Counted from the first letter of the stretch, positions 52,084 through 61,591 are shown. The stretch is 64,000 nt of DNA from G963663615 sp963663615 (GCA_963663615.1 OY760517.1:496001-560000), one strand, 5' to 3'. Notes: generated by a model from the sequence alone, not told the origin. Numbers and translations are program-made.

Positions 52084-52980
52084 ATGAATAATCTGTTCCT
52101 TAAAGAATATCTTGCGATGCTTAAGCTTGAACGGAATTTATCCGAAAACACAGTTAATGCCTACCGCTCTGATCTTGATCAGTTTCTTGAGTTTCTGGAA
52201 GAAATTGAGCTAAAGGACCTTAATGAAGTTACAGTTAACCACCTAAACGATTTTTTTGTAAAAGTTACCGATGATGATAAAAGTTCGGCTACAACTGCCA
52301 GATTTAAATCTTCATTGAAAGGTTTCTTTAACTTTTTAGCAAGTAATGAATATATCGAAAAAAATCCTGCCCTTTTTCTGGCATCAACCAAAATGGAGAA
52401 AAAGCTACCGGGTGTTCTAACTCTGGATGAAATAAATTCTATTCTTGAGTTGCCGGATATTTCGAGTAAATACGGGCTACGTGACCGAGCAATTTTAGAG
52501 CTATTCTATTCATCAGGCTTAAGGGTATCAGAGCTTATCAATCTTAAAATAAATGATCTGTACCTTGATGATGAAATTATTCGGGTTACCGGTAAGGGGT
52601 CAAAAATGAGGCTTGTGCCAATGGGTTCGGAAGCAGTTGCCTGGGTAAGGAGGTATATACTTGAATCCCGTTTGCTTCTTGAAAAACCACTCAAGAGTGG
52701 TAATACATTATTTTTAAGTAGCAGAGGTACTAAAATATCCCGTATGGGTGTATGGAAACTTGTTGACAAGTACGCACGAGAAGCCGGAATAATAAAGGAA
52801 ATTCATCCTCATACATTCAGGCATTCTTTTGCTACGCATTTAGTTGAGGGGGGTGCGGACCTACGTGCTGTTCAGGAAATGCTGGGACATGCCGATATAT
52901 CAACAACTCAAATTTATACTCATATTGACCGCGAGTATGTTAAGCAGGTTCATAAAGATTTTCACCCCAGGGGTAAATAA
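52084..52980 (+). CDS. xerD: Site-specific tyrosine recombinase XerD-like
   Basis: 298 residues with the SAM-like N-terminal domain (KLERNLSENTVNAYRSDLDQFLEFL) and a complete catalytic set: R147 (GLRVSEL), K171 (TGKGSKMRLVP), H243 and R246 (HPHTFRHSF), H269 (LGHADIS) and Y278 (IYTH). Length and spacing fit chromosomal XerC/XerD, which resolves chromosome dimers at dif with FtsK, rather than a phage integrase. XerC and XerD cannot be firmly separated here. No attachment site was found nearby. It follows the HD gene by 21 bp. Confidence 0.88.
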   Translation: MNNLFLKEYLAMLKLERNLSENTVNAYRSDLDQFLEFLEEIELKDLNEVTVNHLNDFFVKVTDDDKSSATTARFKSSLKGFFNFLASNEYIEKNPALFLASTKMEKKLPGVLTLDEINSILELPDISSKYGLRDRAILELFYSSGLRVSELINLKINDLYLDDEIIRVTGKGSKMRLVPMGSEAVAWVRRYILESRLLLEKPLKSGNTLFLSSRGTKISRMGVWKLVDKYAREAGIIKEIHPHTFRHSFATHLVEGGADLRAVQEMLGHADISTTQIYTHIDREYVKQVHKDFHPRGK

Positions 52981-53004
52981 ATTTTATATCACTGTTTTAT
53001 TTGT

Positions 53005-53012
53005 TATTTTTG
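53005..53012 (+). promoter_or_regulatory. -7 box TATTTTTG before the ABC transporter gene
   Basis: Exact TAnnTTTG match, ending 33 bp before the GTG start at 53046. No clear -33 TTTG is seen at 19-20 bp. Confidence 0.35.
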
Positions 53013-53045
53013 AACCTGATTTGTTAAGAAAACTGATTATTACTT

Positions 53046-54908
53046 GTGAAAACTTATTTCAGAATTTTAGGTTATGTAAAGCGTTACTGGAAACATTTAA
53101 CTATTTCGGTTATTTGTACTATTCTGTTCTCATTGTTAAATGGTGCCTCAATTTACCTTACTATACCACTTTTGGATACCCTGTTTCAGGATACTACACC
53201 TACTGAACAGACGGTTGAAGAACCAAAATCTGCACTTGATGACCCTACCAGTATTGCTCCCGAAGCTGTAACTGATTTTATAGATGGATTAAAACAGGAT
53301 TTTAATAACTATGTATTTCAGGGTGAAACGGACGATATACTTTTAAGAATGTGTGTGCTTATACTATTTGCATTTCTTGGTAAAAACCTGTTTGGGTATC
53401 TTCAGGCTTACTTTATGGCTTATGTTGAACAGGGTATAGTTAAGGATATTCGTAACGATGCCTATTTTCATCTGCACAAATTACCAATGAGCTATTTCAA
53501 GAGTGAAAAAACCGGTAACCTTATTTCGAGGATTACCAATGATATTAATATTGTTCAGGGTAGTGTATCGGCGGTTTTCCTTAATCTTGTCCGTGAACCA
53601 TTAACAATAGCTGTATTTATTGGTATAGCACTATCAATATCGGTAAAACTAACCCTTTTTGCTTTTGTTGTACTTCCTTTTTCGTTGGTTATTATTGCCT
53701 GGTTGGGACTAATTCTACGTAAGCAAAGTAGTCAGTTACAGGCTAAAATGGCAGATATAACTACAATACTGCATGAAACAATTTCGGGTGTTAAAATCGT
53801 AAAAGCTTTTACTATGGAGGATTACGAGAATAAAAAATTCCTGAAAGAAACCTGGGGATATTTCAAGCTTACACTTAAAATGGCAAGAATAAGAAACCTT
53901 GCAAGTCCAACTACCGAATTTTTATCAGTTATTGTTGGTGTAATAATTATTTATTACGGCGGACATCTGGTACTTAACGAGAAGGCAATTAAAGCAAGTG
54001 AATTCCTTGGCTTCCTCTTTGCAATATTTCAGTTGATGCGACCAATTAAGGAGCTTAGCGGCGTTAATAACCGAATACAGGAAACAAGTGCGGCTGCCGA
54101 TAGGGTATTCGAGATTATGGATACGGAACCTAACATCAAGAATGCAGAAAATCCTATTCATATAAGCGAATTAAAAGAATCTCTTGAGTTTGATAAGATG
54201 TCGTTCAAGTATCACGATTCGGAAACAATGGTACTTGATAACATTACGTTTACTGTTAATCGTGGTGAAATTGTTGCTCTGGTGGGTAGCTCGGGAGCAG
54301 GTAAAACTACAATGGTTGATCTTATTCCACGTTTCTTTGATCCGGTATCCGGTACTATAAAAGTAGATGGTGTTGACTATAAGCAAATAGATTTGAAAGA
54401 CCTTCGCAGTCTTATGGGAATTGTAACCCAGGAAACCGTACTTTTTAATGAATCTGTTCGTAATAACATTGCTTACGGGCTAACCGGTTATCCGGAAGAG
54501 AAAATTATTGAAGCAGCGAAAGCGGCTAACGCACACAAGTTTATTGAAAAATTACCAAATGGCTACGATACCGTAATTGGTGAAAAGGGAACCAAACTTT
54601 CCGGTGGTCAGCGTCAAAGAATTTCTATTGCCAGAGCATTACTGAAAAATCCTCCTGTTATGATATTCGACGAAGCCACCTCGGCACTGGATAATGAATC
54701 CGAAGTGTTGGTGCAGGAAGCAATTGAACGCCTCATGAAAGAGCGTACAACAATAGTAATTGCTCACCGTTTAAGCACAATACGAAATGCTGATAAAATT
54801 ATTGTTCTCGATCGGGGTAAAATAGTTCAGGTTGGCAAGCATGAGGAACTTCTTACAGACGAAGATGGTATTTATAAAAAACTTTATGAATTACAGTTCA
54901 GAAATTAA
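53046..54908 (+). CDS. MsbA-type lipid/polysaccharide ABC exporter
   Basis: 620 residues, starting with GTG. Six membrane helices, the N-terminal part unusually carrying a long extracytoplasmic loop of about 60 residues (TPTEQTVEEPKSALDDP...) after the first helix, then an ATPase domain. Walker A GSSGAGKTTM, signature LSGGQRQRISIARALLKNPP, Walker B VMIFDEATSALD and the switch His in IVIAHRLST are intact. It probably flips lipid A or a lipid-linked saccharide. The O-antigen-ligase-like gene follows 2 bases later. Confidence 0.88.
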   Translation: MKTYFRILGYVKRYWKHLTISVICTILFSLLNGASIYLTIPLLDTLFQDTTPTEQTVEEPKSALDDPTSIAPEAVTDFIDGLKQDFNNYVFQGETDDILLRMCVLILFAFLGKNLFGYLQAYFMAYVEQGIVKDIRNDAYFHLHKLPMSYFKSEKTGNLISRITNDINIVQGSVSAVFLNLVREPLTIAVFIGIALSISVKLTLFAFVVLPFSLVIIAWLGLILRKQSSQLQAKMADITTILHETISGVKIVKAFTMEDYENKKFLKETWGYFKLTLKMARIRNLASPTTEFLSVIVGVIIIYYGGHLVLNEKAIKASEFLGFLFAIFQLMRPIKELSGVNNRIQETSAAADRVFEIMDTEPNIKNAENPIHISELKESLEFDKMSFKYHDSETMVLDNITFTVNRGEIVALVGSSGAGKTTMVDLIPRFFDPVSGTIKVDGVDYKQIDLKDLRSLMGIVTQETVLFNESVRNNIAYGLTGYPEEKIIEAAKAANAHKFIEKLPNGYDTVIGEKGTKLSGGQRQRISIARALLKNPPVMIFDEATSALDNESEVLVQEAIERLMKERTTIVIAHRLSTIRNADKIIVLDRGKIVQVGKHEELLTDEDGIYKKLYELQFRN

Positions 54909-54910
54909 AG

Positions 54911-56950
54911 ATGACAGAGAAAAAAGTTAAAATATTAGACACACTTATTGTGGTACTAACGCTGGTATTTGCAGGCTCACTTACCAACTCAATTTTTATA
55001 AACCAGCTGGGTTATTTTGGTGCGTTGTTTTTTATACTTGTTCGCTATTTTATGACGCGTGAAAACCAGTTCCTTAAAACGGGATTGGAAATACCATTCC
55101 TGTTGTTTATTGCTGCTGAAATTATTTCGGCTGTTTTGTCCGAAAACCCTGCAAATGCATTTGAAAATGTAATGAAACGTGCATTGCTTATACCAATTGT
55201 TTATACAATTATTGCATCAGCCAGGGATGGTGGTCGGGTAAAGCGGTATTTTAACGTTTATCTTTTCTTTGCCATATTAAGTATTGTCGTTTATTTTATT
55301 GCATCTACTCCAGATTTTATAAGGGGTGTGTTTCAGATTAGCAATAAACAGTTATCATTTTTTCAGTACCCAATAACACTTGGTACGCTTATAAGTTTTA
55401 CTACTATCTATCTTTTTGCCTTTATAATTAACGAAAAAAGAAACTGGCAATATAAATTACTTTTAATTATTCTATTTGGTATTAGTCTCGTTTCAATTTT
55501 TGCTACCTATAAACGTACCGGCTGGATTGGGCTTGGTGCAGGACTTGCATTCGTTGTTCTGCTTAAACGTAAATGGATATATATTATCCCTGGTATTATG
55601 GTGGTTGCTACAGTATTCATTGTTGAGAAAAACGAAAGTTCGCTTTACAGGTATTCCGCACTAAAAAATTATATGGAGTATGAAAAATTTGATACAGAGG
55701 GGCGTGCTTATCAGGTTAGCAAAATTGATAACAAGATATATCTTGCCGATTATGAAGGCGGAGTTTCAGTTGTTTCTGATACTGCGGTTACCGAAGTTAT
55801 TGGTACACCAAAACCGGTAAAAGAATTTCACAAGTGGGGTGACTATTATGTAACTGCACTTACCGATACCCGTTTCGAAATTTATCGTATAAACGAAGGC
55901 AGGTTCGAAAAACTTAACGAGTTTGCTTCACGTGGCTTTACTGATGATTTTATCTTCCGTAACAACAAGCTATATGTACTTGATAACGATTATGGTCTTA
56001 CTGTATTTAACGCTCCTACCGAACCGATAGACTCGGTACAATACAAAATAGGTAAGGAGTTTTATGACCTCACCGTATCTGATTCATTATTAAGCATTAG
56101 AAGCAGAAGCGGTGAAGTAAAAATGTATAGTCTGGTTGATGGTTTGCCTTCAGAAGAATTATTCAGCAGAAAGTACGAAAACAAGATTAAATATACCGGC
56201 GAGCTGTTTAACAAAATTCTGATACAGTCCGAAAGTGAGCTGGCTGTTTACGATTCGCATTATGGTTATCTTGATATGGAGTATGAGGCTCCATTGCCAA
56301 ATATTGTTGATATAGTTGATTCAAACAAGATTATTTGCTCTGGTGGTAAAATATTTATTGCCAAATGGAATAATGATGATCTTGATTTTACTTTCCGTAA
56401 GGATTTAGGCTTTACACCAAAATCGGTATTGTTTACTAAAGATAACTTGTTCGCTACAAAAGTAAAGCAAGGCAGAATTGCAAGTATTTTTGACCCTCAT
56501 CTCCGTTCCAATTTTGTAAGGCTTTCATTATGGAAAGCAGGTATAGAAATGTTTCAGGATCATCCGCTATTTGGGTTGGGTGATATTGACCTGAACGAGG
56601 TTTATCGCCGCTACAAATCGCCTTACGCAAAAGAAGTGCATGGTCACTTGCATAACAACTATATTCATTTACTTGCTATATTGGGCTTATTTGGATTTTT
56701 ATCGGCAATGTATATACTTGTTAAAATATTCATTACCAACATTCGTATAGTTAACTATTTCCGTGGTGTAGCATTTTCCGAATCCCTTGCATTGGGTACT
56801 GCTGGTACATTTGTAGCATTCCTTACTGCGGGGCTAACCGAGTGGAATTTTGGGGATCATGAGATTATTACAATGGTATGGTTTACAACCGGATTGAATT
56901 ACGCACTTTATTTCTGGACGAAAAAAATACGTAAGAACAGTACTCAATAA
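54911..56950 (+). CDS. O-antigen ligase-like (Wzy_C) protein with large propeller-like insertion
   Basis: 679 residues. The N-terminal part has about ten membrane helices (to about residue 238) including ATYKRTGWIGLGAG. The family's extracytoplasmic core then reads FDPHLRSNFVRLSLWKAG, MFQDHPLFGLG and HLHNNYIHLLAILGLFG (residues ~527-600), then two further helices. Between these, residues about 265-525 form an insertion of repeated short strands (KIYLADYEGGVSVV, LYVLDNDYGLTVFN, GEVKMYSLVDG, SELAVYDSHYG) that look like a beta-propeller. This is unusual for Wzy_C proteins. It probably joins O-chain or similar saccharides to a lipid acceptor. Its 3' end overlaps the converging gene by 7 bp. Confidence 0.75.
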   Translation: MTEKKVKILDTLIVVLTLVFAGSLTNSIFINQLGYFGALFFILVRYFMTRENQFLKTGLEIPFLLFIAAEIISAVLSENPANAFENVMKRALLIPIVYTIIASARDGGRVKRYFNVYLFFAILSIVVYFIASTPDFIRGVFQISNKQLSFFQYPITLGTLISFTTIYLFAFIINEKRNWQYKLLLIILFGISLVSIFATYKRTGWIGLGAGLAFVVLLKRKWIYIIPGIMVVATVFIVEKNESSLYRYSALKNYMEYEKFDTEGRAYQVSKIDNKIYLADYEGGVSVVSDTAVTEVIGTPKPVKEFHKWGDYYVTALTDTRFEIYRINEGRFEKLNEFASRGFTDDFIFRNNKLYVLDNDYGLTVFNAPTEPIDSVQYKIGKEFYDLTVSDSLLSIRSRSGEVKMYSLVDGLPSEELFSRKYENKIKYTGELFNKILIQSESELAVYDSHYGYLDMEYEAPLPNIVDIVDSNKIICSGGKIFIAKWNNDDLDFTFRKDLGFTPKSVLFTKDNLFATKVKQGRIASIFDPHLRSNFVRLSLWKAGIEMFQDHPLFGLGDIDLNEVYRRYKSPYAKEVHGHLHNNYIHLLAILGLFGFLSAMYILVKIFITNIRIVNYFRGVAFSESLALGTAGTFVAFLTAGLTEWNFGDHEIITMVWFTTGLNYALYFWTKKIRKNSTQ

Positions 56951-58347
56951 CCTGTGTTGCGGTTAAATATAACCTGTAAAACTGTTTCGGAAATAATTTT
57001 AAGATCGAGCCACATGCTCCAGTTCTCTATATACCAAATATCGAACTGGATGCGTTTTTGGGTTCGTTTTTTCTGCTCTTCCATGTCAATAACATCACCA
57101 CGTAAACCATGAATTTGTGCCCAGCCCGATATACCCGGCTTTACACGGTGGCGTAGTTTTATTTCCTCAACAATTTCCTGATACGAATCATTAAACGGTA
57201 TTGCGTGAGGGCGAGGACCAACGATAGACATTTCACCTTTTAGCACATTTACAAATTGGGGTAATTCATCGAGGTTATATTTTCTTAACAAGTTTCCAAT
57301 TTTTGTTATTCGGTTGTCACGCTGTTCAACTACCTTAAATTTATCAGTCTTCTTGCTTGCGGTGGTAGTCATGGTTCTAAACTTCAGACAGCGAAATGTT
57401 TTGTTATCCCTGCCCAGTCTATCCTGCACAAAAAACACATTGCCTCTTGAATCAATTTTGATTATTAGTCCAATAAGGAGGAATAACCACCATCCAAAAG
57501 TAAGCAGGAACAGGAGAGAAAACACAATATCGAAGGTTCGTTTAATAAGTCTTAAACTTGTTTCATCAAGTGGGTTGTTACGCACGTTAATAATTGGGAA
57601 ATTACCCAGCAGTTCTATTTTAAACTTGCCACCAATAAAGTTTAGGTAGTCCGGAATAACAAAGGAACGAACTGCGTTGCGGTCGCACACACGTAGTATA
57701 TCATCAAGCATTGTTAGTTTTTCAGGGGCAAGTGCAATAACAGCATCATTTATTCCATTTGTGGCAATTACTTCTTCCAATTGTTCAAAATTACCGAGAT
57801 GCAACTGATCTGAACTATCCTTATCCGAATCAATAAAACCTGCAAAGGAATAATCAAGCTCATGATACTTAAGCAAATAATCCCTGAATGTTTTGCCGGT
57901 TTCACCCGAGCCAATAATAATGAATTTGCGGGCGTTTTTTACTTTGGATTTAAACCGGTCAATTAAATATTTAAGGAATACTGATTTAACAAGGATACCC
58001 ACACCAAGCAGAACAGCATAGTTGAATATAAAATAACGAGTATATAACAATTCCTTGGCAAAGAATATAAACACTACAGAAAAAACTGTTTGCATGATAA
58101 TTATTCGAGCAAGGCGGGAAATAAAATCAACCCATGAAAGGACACTAAAATCATCATGAATTTTTGTTAAACTTGCCGAATAAACCCAAAGTAAAAGTTG
58201 TGCAAATAGTAGAATAAACATTTCGGGCTTACTGGCTAATACAGAGTATGGTTGTGCCAGTAATGCTGCTCCAAAGAAAACAGCGATAACAATAATCAGG
58301 TCGGTAAAAACTTTTATATTTAAGATAAATTTGTTGTTAATGAGCAT
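56944..58347 (-). CDS. Polyprenyl-phosphate glycosylphosphotransferase (exopolysaccharide initiation)
   Basis: 467 residues. Four N-terminal membrane helices, a CoA-binding-like Rossmann domain (FIIIGSGETGKTFRDYL) and a C-terminal bacterial sugar transferase domain (KRTFDIVFSLLFLLTF, GNVFFVQDRLGRDNKTFRCLKFRTM, YNLDELPQFVNVLKGEMSIVGPRP, RHRVKPGISGWAQIHGLRGD). It transfers a sugar phosphate from a nucleotide sugar to undecaprenyl phosphate, starting polysaccharide assembly. It is the last gene in a minus-strand group and lies 2 bp after the GT4 gene. Confidence 0.92.
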   Translation of the reverse strand: MLINNKFILNIKVFTDLIIVIAVFFGAALLAQPYSVLASKPEMFILLFAQLLLWVYSASLTKIHDDFSVLSWVDFISRLARIIIMQTVFSVVFIFFAKELLYTRYFIFNYAVLLGVGILVKSVFLKYLIDRFKSKVKNARKFIIIGSGETGKTFRDYLLKYHELDYSFAGFIDSDKDSSDQLHLGNFEQLEEVIATNGINDAVIALAPEKLTMLDDILRVCDRNAVRSFVIPDYLNFIGGKFKIELLGNFPIINVRNNPLDETSLRLIKRTFDIVFSLLFLLTFGWWLFLLIGLIIKIDSRGNVFFVQDRLGRDNKTFRCLKFRTMTTTASKKTDKFKVVEQRDNRITKIGNLLRKYNLDELPQFVNVLKGEMSIVGPRPHAIPFNDSYQEIVEEIKLRHRVKPGISGWAQIHGLRGDVIDMEEQKKRTQKRIQFDIWYIENWSMWLDLKIISETVLQVIFNRNTGY

Positions 58348-58349
58348 AA

Positions 58350-59462
58350 TCAGCCAAATTTTTCTTCTGTTTTTTCTTTAACAAAGTTGAATATCTCTTT
58401 TTCAAATCTTTCCTTTGAAAACTGTTCAGCGTGTTTGGCAATAGCCTCAGGTGAAAATGAGTTTTCTATTTTCTCAAATGTTTTTACAGCCTCAACAAGC
58501 GAATCGGGTGTTTGCTCCTTAAAGAGCAGACCCGTCTGTTCATTAAGCACGGTTTCGGTAGCACCACCAACACCATAGGCTATAACAGGTGTACCAGCCG
58601 ATTGTGCTTCAACTATGGTTATACCAAAATCCTCTTCGGCTGCAAACATAAAGGCACGAGCTGTTCTCATATAACCATGCAAGCTTTCATCACTTTGATA
58701 ACCGGCAAATGTAATATTTGGTGTGGCAATTGCCTTAATTTTCTTCTCATCAGGACCGGTACCAATTACAACAAGTTTTTTATCTGGCATTTTAGTGAAA
58801 GCCTCAACAATTAGATCAACTTTTTTGTAAGGTACGAAACGGGCTACGGCAAGATAAAAATCTTCCTTTGGTGTTTCATTATACCCAATAATATTAACCG
58901 GAGGATAAATTACATCAGAGTCGCGGTTATATACTTTCCTGATACGGTTTTTTATGTGGTTTGAGTTAGCCAGGAAATGATCAACACGATTAGCGGTAGT
59001 AAAATCCCACATTCTTATTTTGTGTAAAAGTCTTTGGGCGACCATTCCTTTCAAACCCTTTGTTAGTCCGGCTTCCTTCATGTACTGGTGGTAAAGGTCC
59101 CATGCATATCGTATTGGGGTATGACAGTAACATATATGCATCTGGTTTGTATTTGTTAGCACACCTTTTGCAAATGCATGCGAACTTGAAAGTATAACAT
59201 CATGTTGGGAAATATCAAGTTGTTCAACTGCCAGGGGCATAAAGGGGAAATACTGACGATATTTTGATTTTGCAAACGGCAGCTTTTGAACAAAACTGGT
59301 ATTTGCCTTCTTCCCTTTTAAAATGATTTTACGCAAATCGTCATCAAGGAAATCAATCAACGAAAATATATCAGCTTCAGGAAAAATATTTGTAAACGAT
59401 TCAACGCACTTTTCAGCACCCATGTAGTTTACAAACCAGTCATGCACTATTGCAGTTTTCAA
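58350..59462 (-). CDS. Glycosyltransferase family 4
   Basis: 370 residues of the GT-B fold. The N-terminal domain begins KTAIVHDWFVNYMGAEKCVE, typical of WbaZ-like mannosyltransferases, and contains CYCHTPIRYAWDLYHQYM. The C-terminal domain has VGRF-type FYLAVARFVPYKKVDLIVEAF, KLVVIGTGPDEKKI and PSEE-type AAEEDFGITIVEAQSAGTPVIAYGVGG with the EX7E motif of GT4. It adds a sugar to a lipid-linked or surface glycan. Start TTG at 59462 with GAGG a few bases before it. Confidence 0.9.
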   Translation of the reverse strand: MKTAIVHDWFVNYMGAEKCVESFTNIFPEADIFSLIDFLDDDLRKIILKGKKANTSFVQKLPFAKSKYRQYFPFMPLAVEQLDISQHDVILSSSHAFAKGVLTNTNQMHICYCHTPIRYAWDLYHQYMKEAGLTKGLKGMVAQRLLHKIRMWDFTTANRVDHFLANSNHIKNRIRKVYNRDSDVIYPPVNIIGYNETPKEDFYLAVARFVPYKKVDLIVEAFTKMPDKKLVVIGTGPDEKKIKAIATPNITFAGYQSDESLHGYMRTARAFMFAAEEDFGITIVEAQSAGTPVIAYGVGGATETVLNEQTGLLFKEQTPDSLVEAVKTFEKIENSFSPEAIAKHAEQFSKERFEKEIFNFVKEKTEEKFG

Positions 59463-59526
59463 AATACCTCAAACTATTTTATTATAGTAATAAAAATATA
59501 AAAAATAATTACCTAATTCCTTACAT

Positions 59527-60831
59527 TTATCCCAATGCGGCGGATACAGACTTATTATAGGGACTCAAAAGATATACATTAGCTCCAAGTCTGCCGAAAA
59601 TATAGGCTATTCCTGCACCGTACGCACCAGTAATATCAAAAACCAATACAGAAAGCGAAACTACAATTACAATTCCTGTTACTTCAATAGCAGTTGCCCA
59701 TGTAATCGGTTTCGTGTTTCTGGTCTGCACCAGTACAGACCTTTGCCAGCTAATAAGCATAGTTAAGCCAGGCAAAATCATAATAATACGTAATGTTGGA
59801 ATTGAAAATTCTATAAGTTCGGGAGTAAGTCCTGAAACATCAGCAAACCATAACCTTGAGAGTGGTGAAAATGCAATAATTCCTAAAACTACTACTACCG
59901 AAATACCCAAAAAAGTGGCAAAATTACGGAGCTTGTGGTAGGCTTCAAACTTTTCGCCAAGCAGGGCAATACCAACTTCCTGATAGGATAATCCAAGTGC
60001 CCTGAATATAAATACGAAAGAATTTACAACAGGTAATATTGCCAGGGATTCAAGCGAGTTTCTGCTCTGCCCAAGAAAAAATGTTACAGCCGGGTGAACT
60101 CCCAAAGTCATAATTGATGTAAGAGCCAGAGGTAAATAGAAATTCCAGATTTCCCGATATGTTATTGTTTCGCTTGATTCCTTAACAATCAGTTTACGTC
60201 TTATGCTATCAACCATAAACTTGCTTGAAGCAGATTCGGAAATAACTCCTGCGGAAAGTGATGCTGCTCCAACCATAACACCATCAAGATGGAAGAAGTT
60301 GTAAAGTATTAAAGCTGTTGAACCCATAAATATTAGTCTTATTACTGTACCGTAGGCAACCAGTCTGGTTTTATTGTGGTTAATTAGTATTCCCTGATAA
60401 AACCTTCTGTAACCAATTGCAGCGGGCCAGGGCAATAAAAGTGCAGTAGCCTTGTAAGTAAGCTCGGATACATGTAATGGTAGTCCAATGAGATCGAGCA
60501 CTAAAAAGTTAAACACTGGGGGAATAAGCAAAACAAGCATTCCGGCGGTAATGGTAAAATTGGCAGCAAAGGAAAAATTCCGAAGCTTGTAAAATGTTAT
60601 GCGGTTTTTCACCAGTGCCGTTGATGCAGACATAATCATAATTATTGGAGCTTCCAGGATTAGTGCAAATGAAAAAGCTACTCCGTAAGCGGCAAGGTTA
60701 AACTTTGGGTCCGGCATTCTGGATATTATTGCTGATAGAAACGGACCTTCTACCGACATCATTAACCATGTTGAGGCTAATGGTAACCAGAACATAAATA
60801 TTTTTTTATATGTTAAATTTTTATCTGTCAT
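59527..60831 (-). CDS. MATE-like membrane transporter, probable flippase
   Basis: 434 residues with about 12 membrane segments and a repeated FWLPLASTWLMMSVEGPFL / NFYLPLALTSIMTLGVHPA pattern at the start of each half. It resembles MATE- and Wzx-type proteins, with a looser likeness to the ANKH pyrophosphate transporter family. Being upstream of two polysaccharide genes, it may flip a lipid-linked sugar. The frame continues 47 codons further upstream, but AAGG-N5-ATG fits the ATG at 60831, so I use that. It ends 64 bp before GT4. The exact family is uncertain. Confidence 0.6.
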   Translation of the reverse strand: MTDKNLTYKKIFMFWLPLASTWLMMSVEGPFLSAIISRMPDPKFNLAAYGVAFSFALILEAPIIMIMSASTALVKNRITFYKLRNFSFAANFTITAGMLVLLIPPVFNFLVLDLIGLPLHVSELTYKATALLLPWPAAIGYRRFYQGILINHNKTRLVAYGTVIRLIFMGSTALILYNFFHLDGVMVGAASLSAGVISESASSKFMVDSIRRKLIVKESSETITYREIWNFYLPLALTSIMTLGVHPAVTFFLGQSRNSLESLAILPVVNSFVFIFRALGLSYQEVGIALLGEKFEAYHKLRNFATFLGISVVVVLGIIAFSPLSRLWFADVSGLTPELIEFSIPTLRIIMILPGLTMLISWQRSVLVQTRNTKPITWATAIEVTGIVIVVSLSVLVFDITGAYGAGIAYIFGRLGANVYLLSPYNKSVSAALG

Positions 60832-60897
60832 AACTACCTTAAATTCAAACAGTAAATCTACAAAAAAGATACGGGAATACCTGTTAAAAGTAGTTAA

Positions 60898-60905
60898 CAA
60901 ATTTA
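60898..60905 (-). promoter_or_regulatory. -7 box TAAATTTG before the flippase-like gene
   Basis: Exact TAnnTTTG match on the minus strand, 66 bp before the start at 60831. No -33 TTTG at the expected distance, so this is only suggestive. Confidence 0.3.
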
Positions 60906-61149
60906 TGACCACTCCTTGACGGAACAGGTTTAACAAATCTGTTACGGAATAATCCGCATCACGTAATACCAAGCATTTCTCTATGTATTTTAAGAGACGA
61001 GTAAATTGTGATAACTTCTACTCCCATGTTTTCTTAATCAATCATGAATGTTGCTAAATATTCCTACCACTTTCTTCTGCCCTCCATGGCGGGTAAACTT
61101 GATACAAGAAAGTTGCAAAGAAAATCAAGACTGCAAGTATTTAGCTAAA

Positions 61150-61367
61150 AATCCATATGAATTAGTTACGGAATATGAAACTCACAACTCCGTTGCTCAA
61201 ACATCATATTCCGCTTAACACAAATTTATTTAGATTTTCTTAACGCAAAATACTTGATGTCATTTCAAAACACGCTATCCGGGTTCTGTAGGTTGGCAGC
61301 CCTCTGCCGACAATTCATATCTGGTTAATCCATATGCCTCCCCGCCGGGGCATTATGAATTAGTAAC
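61150..61367. repeat. Two copies of a 20-bp element, one split by a 21-bp palindromic insertion
   Basis: Copy X (61150-61169) is AATCCATATGAATTAGTTAC. Copy Y (61327-61367) is the same with T/A changed once near the end and 21 extra bases at 61336-61356. The insertion is a hairpin (ATGCC-CC/GG-GGCAT around CCCCGCCGGGG) and is flanked by TAT on both sides, whereas X has one TAT. Confidence 0.65.
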
Positions 61368-61591
61368 TTGGTAGGGCAGGAGTGTTCTCCTGAGTTTTTG
61401 CTGAAAACCTTTCCTCGGGGCAATCAAAAATTTTCATTCAATTATTTTTATTGTTTACAATTTCTTCCGCACCTTTTGAACTAATCTTGCATCTAATCAA
61501 TTTACGTAATATGCTTTCTATTAGGGGATAGGAGGTAGTATTCACATTTTAAACAGATATACCGTTCTTTAATCTTATTTATGGAGTCGTG

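Larger units (their letters stand above)
60832..61591. other. Non-coding divergent region, 760 bp, rich in palindromes
   Basis: No gene seen. It separates the divergent flippase-like gene and pckA and should contain both promoters. It carries CGGAATATGA (61169-61178) with its complement (61204-61213), the hairpin TTGGCAG-CCCT-CTGCCGA (61293-61309), CCCCG-C-CGGGG (61340-61350), an AACAG/CTGTT pair near 60924-60942 and the short duplicated element described separately. GGATAGGAGG at 61524-61533 looks like a ribosome site, but no suitable start codon follows. Confidence 0.45.

Noticed and set aside
52084..52980. Tyrosine recombinase as sign of a prophage or integrative element
   Set aside because: Length and motifs fit housekeeping XerC/D, ftsK is nearby, and no phage or transfer genes surround it.
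60832..60972. N-terminal extension of the flippase-like protein by 47 residues
   Set aside because: The downstream ATG has AAGG at the right distance, and the extension contains the TAAATTTG box and no membrane-protein likeness.
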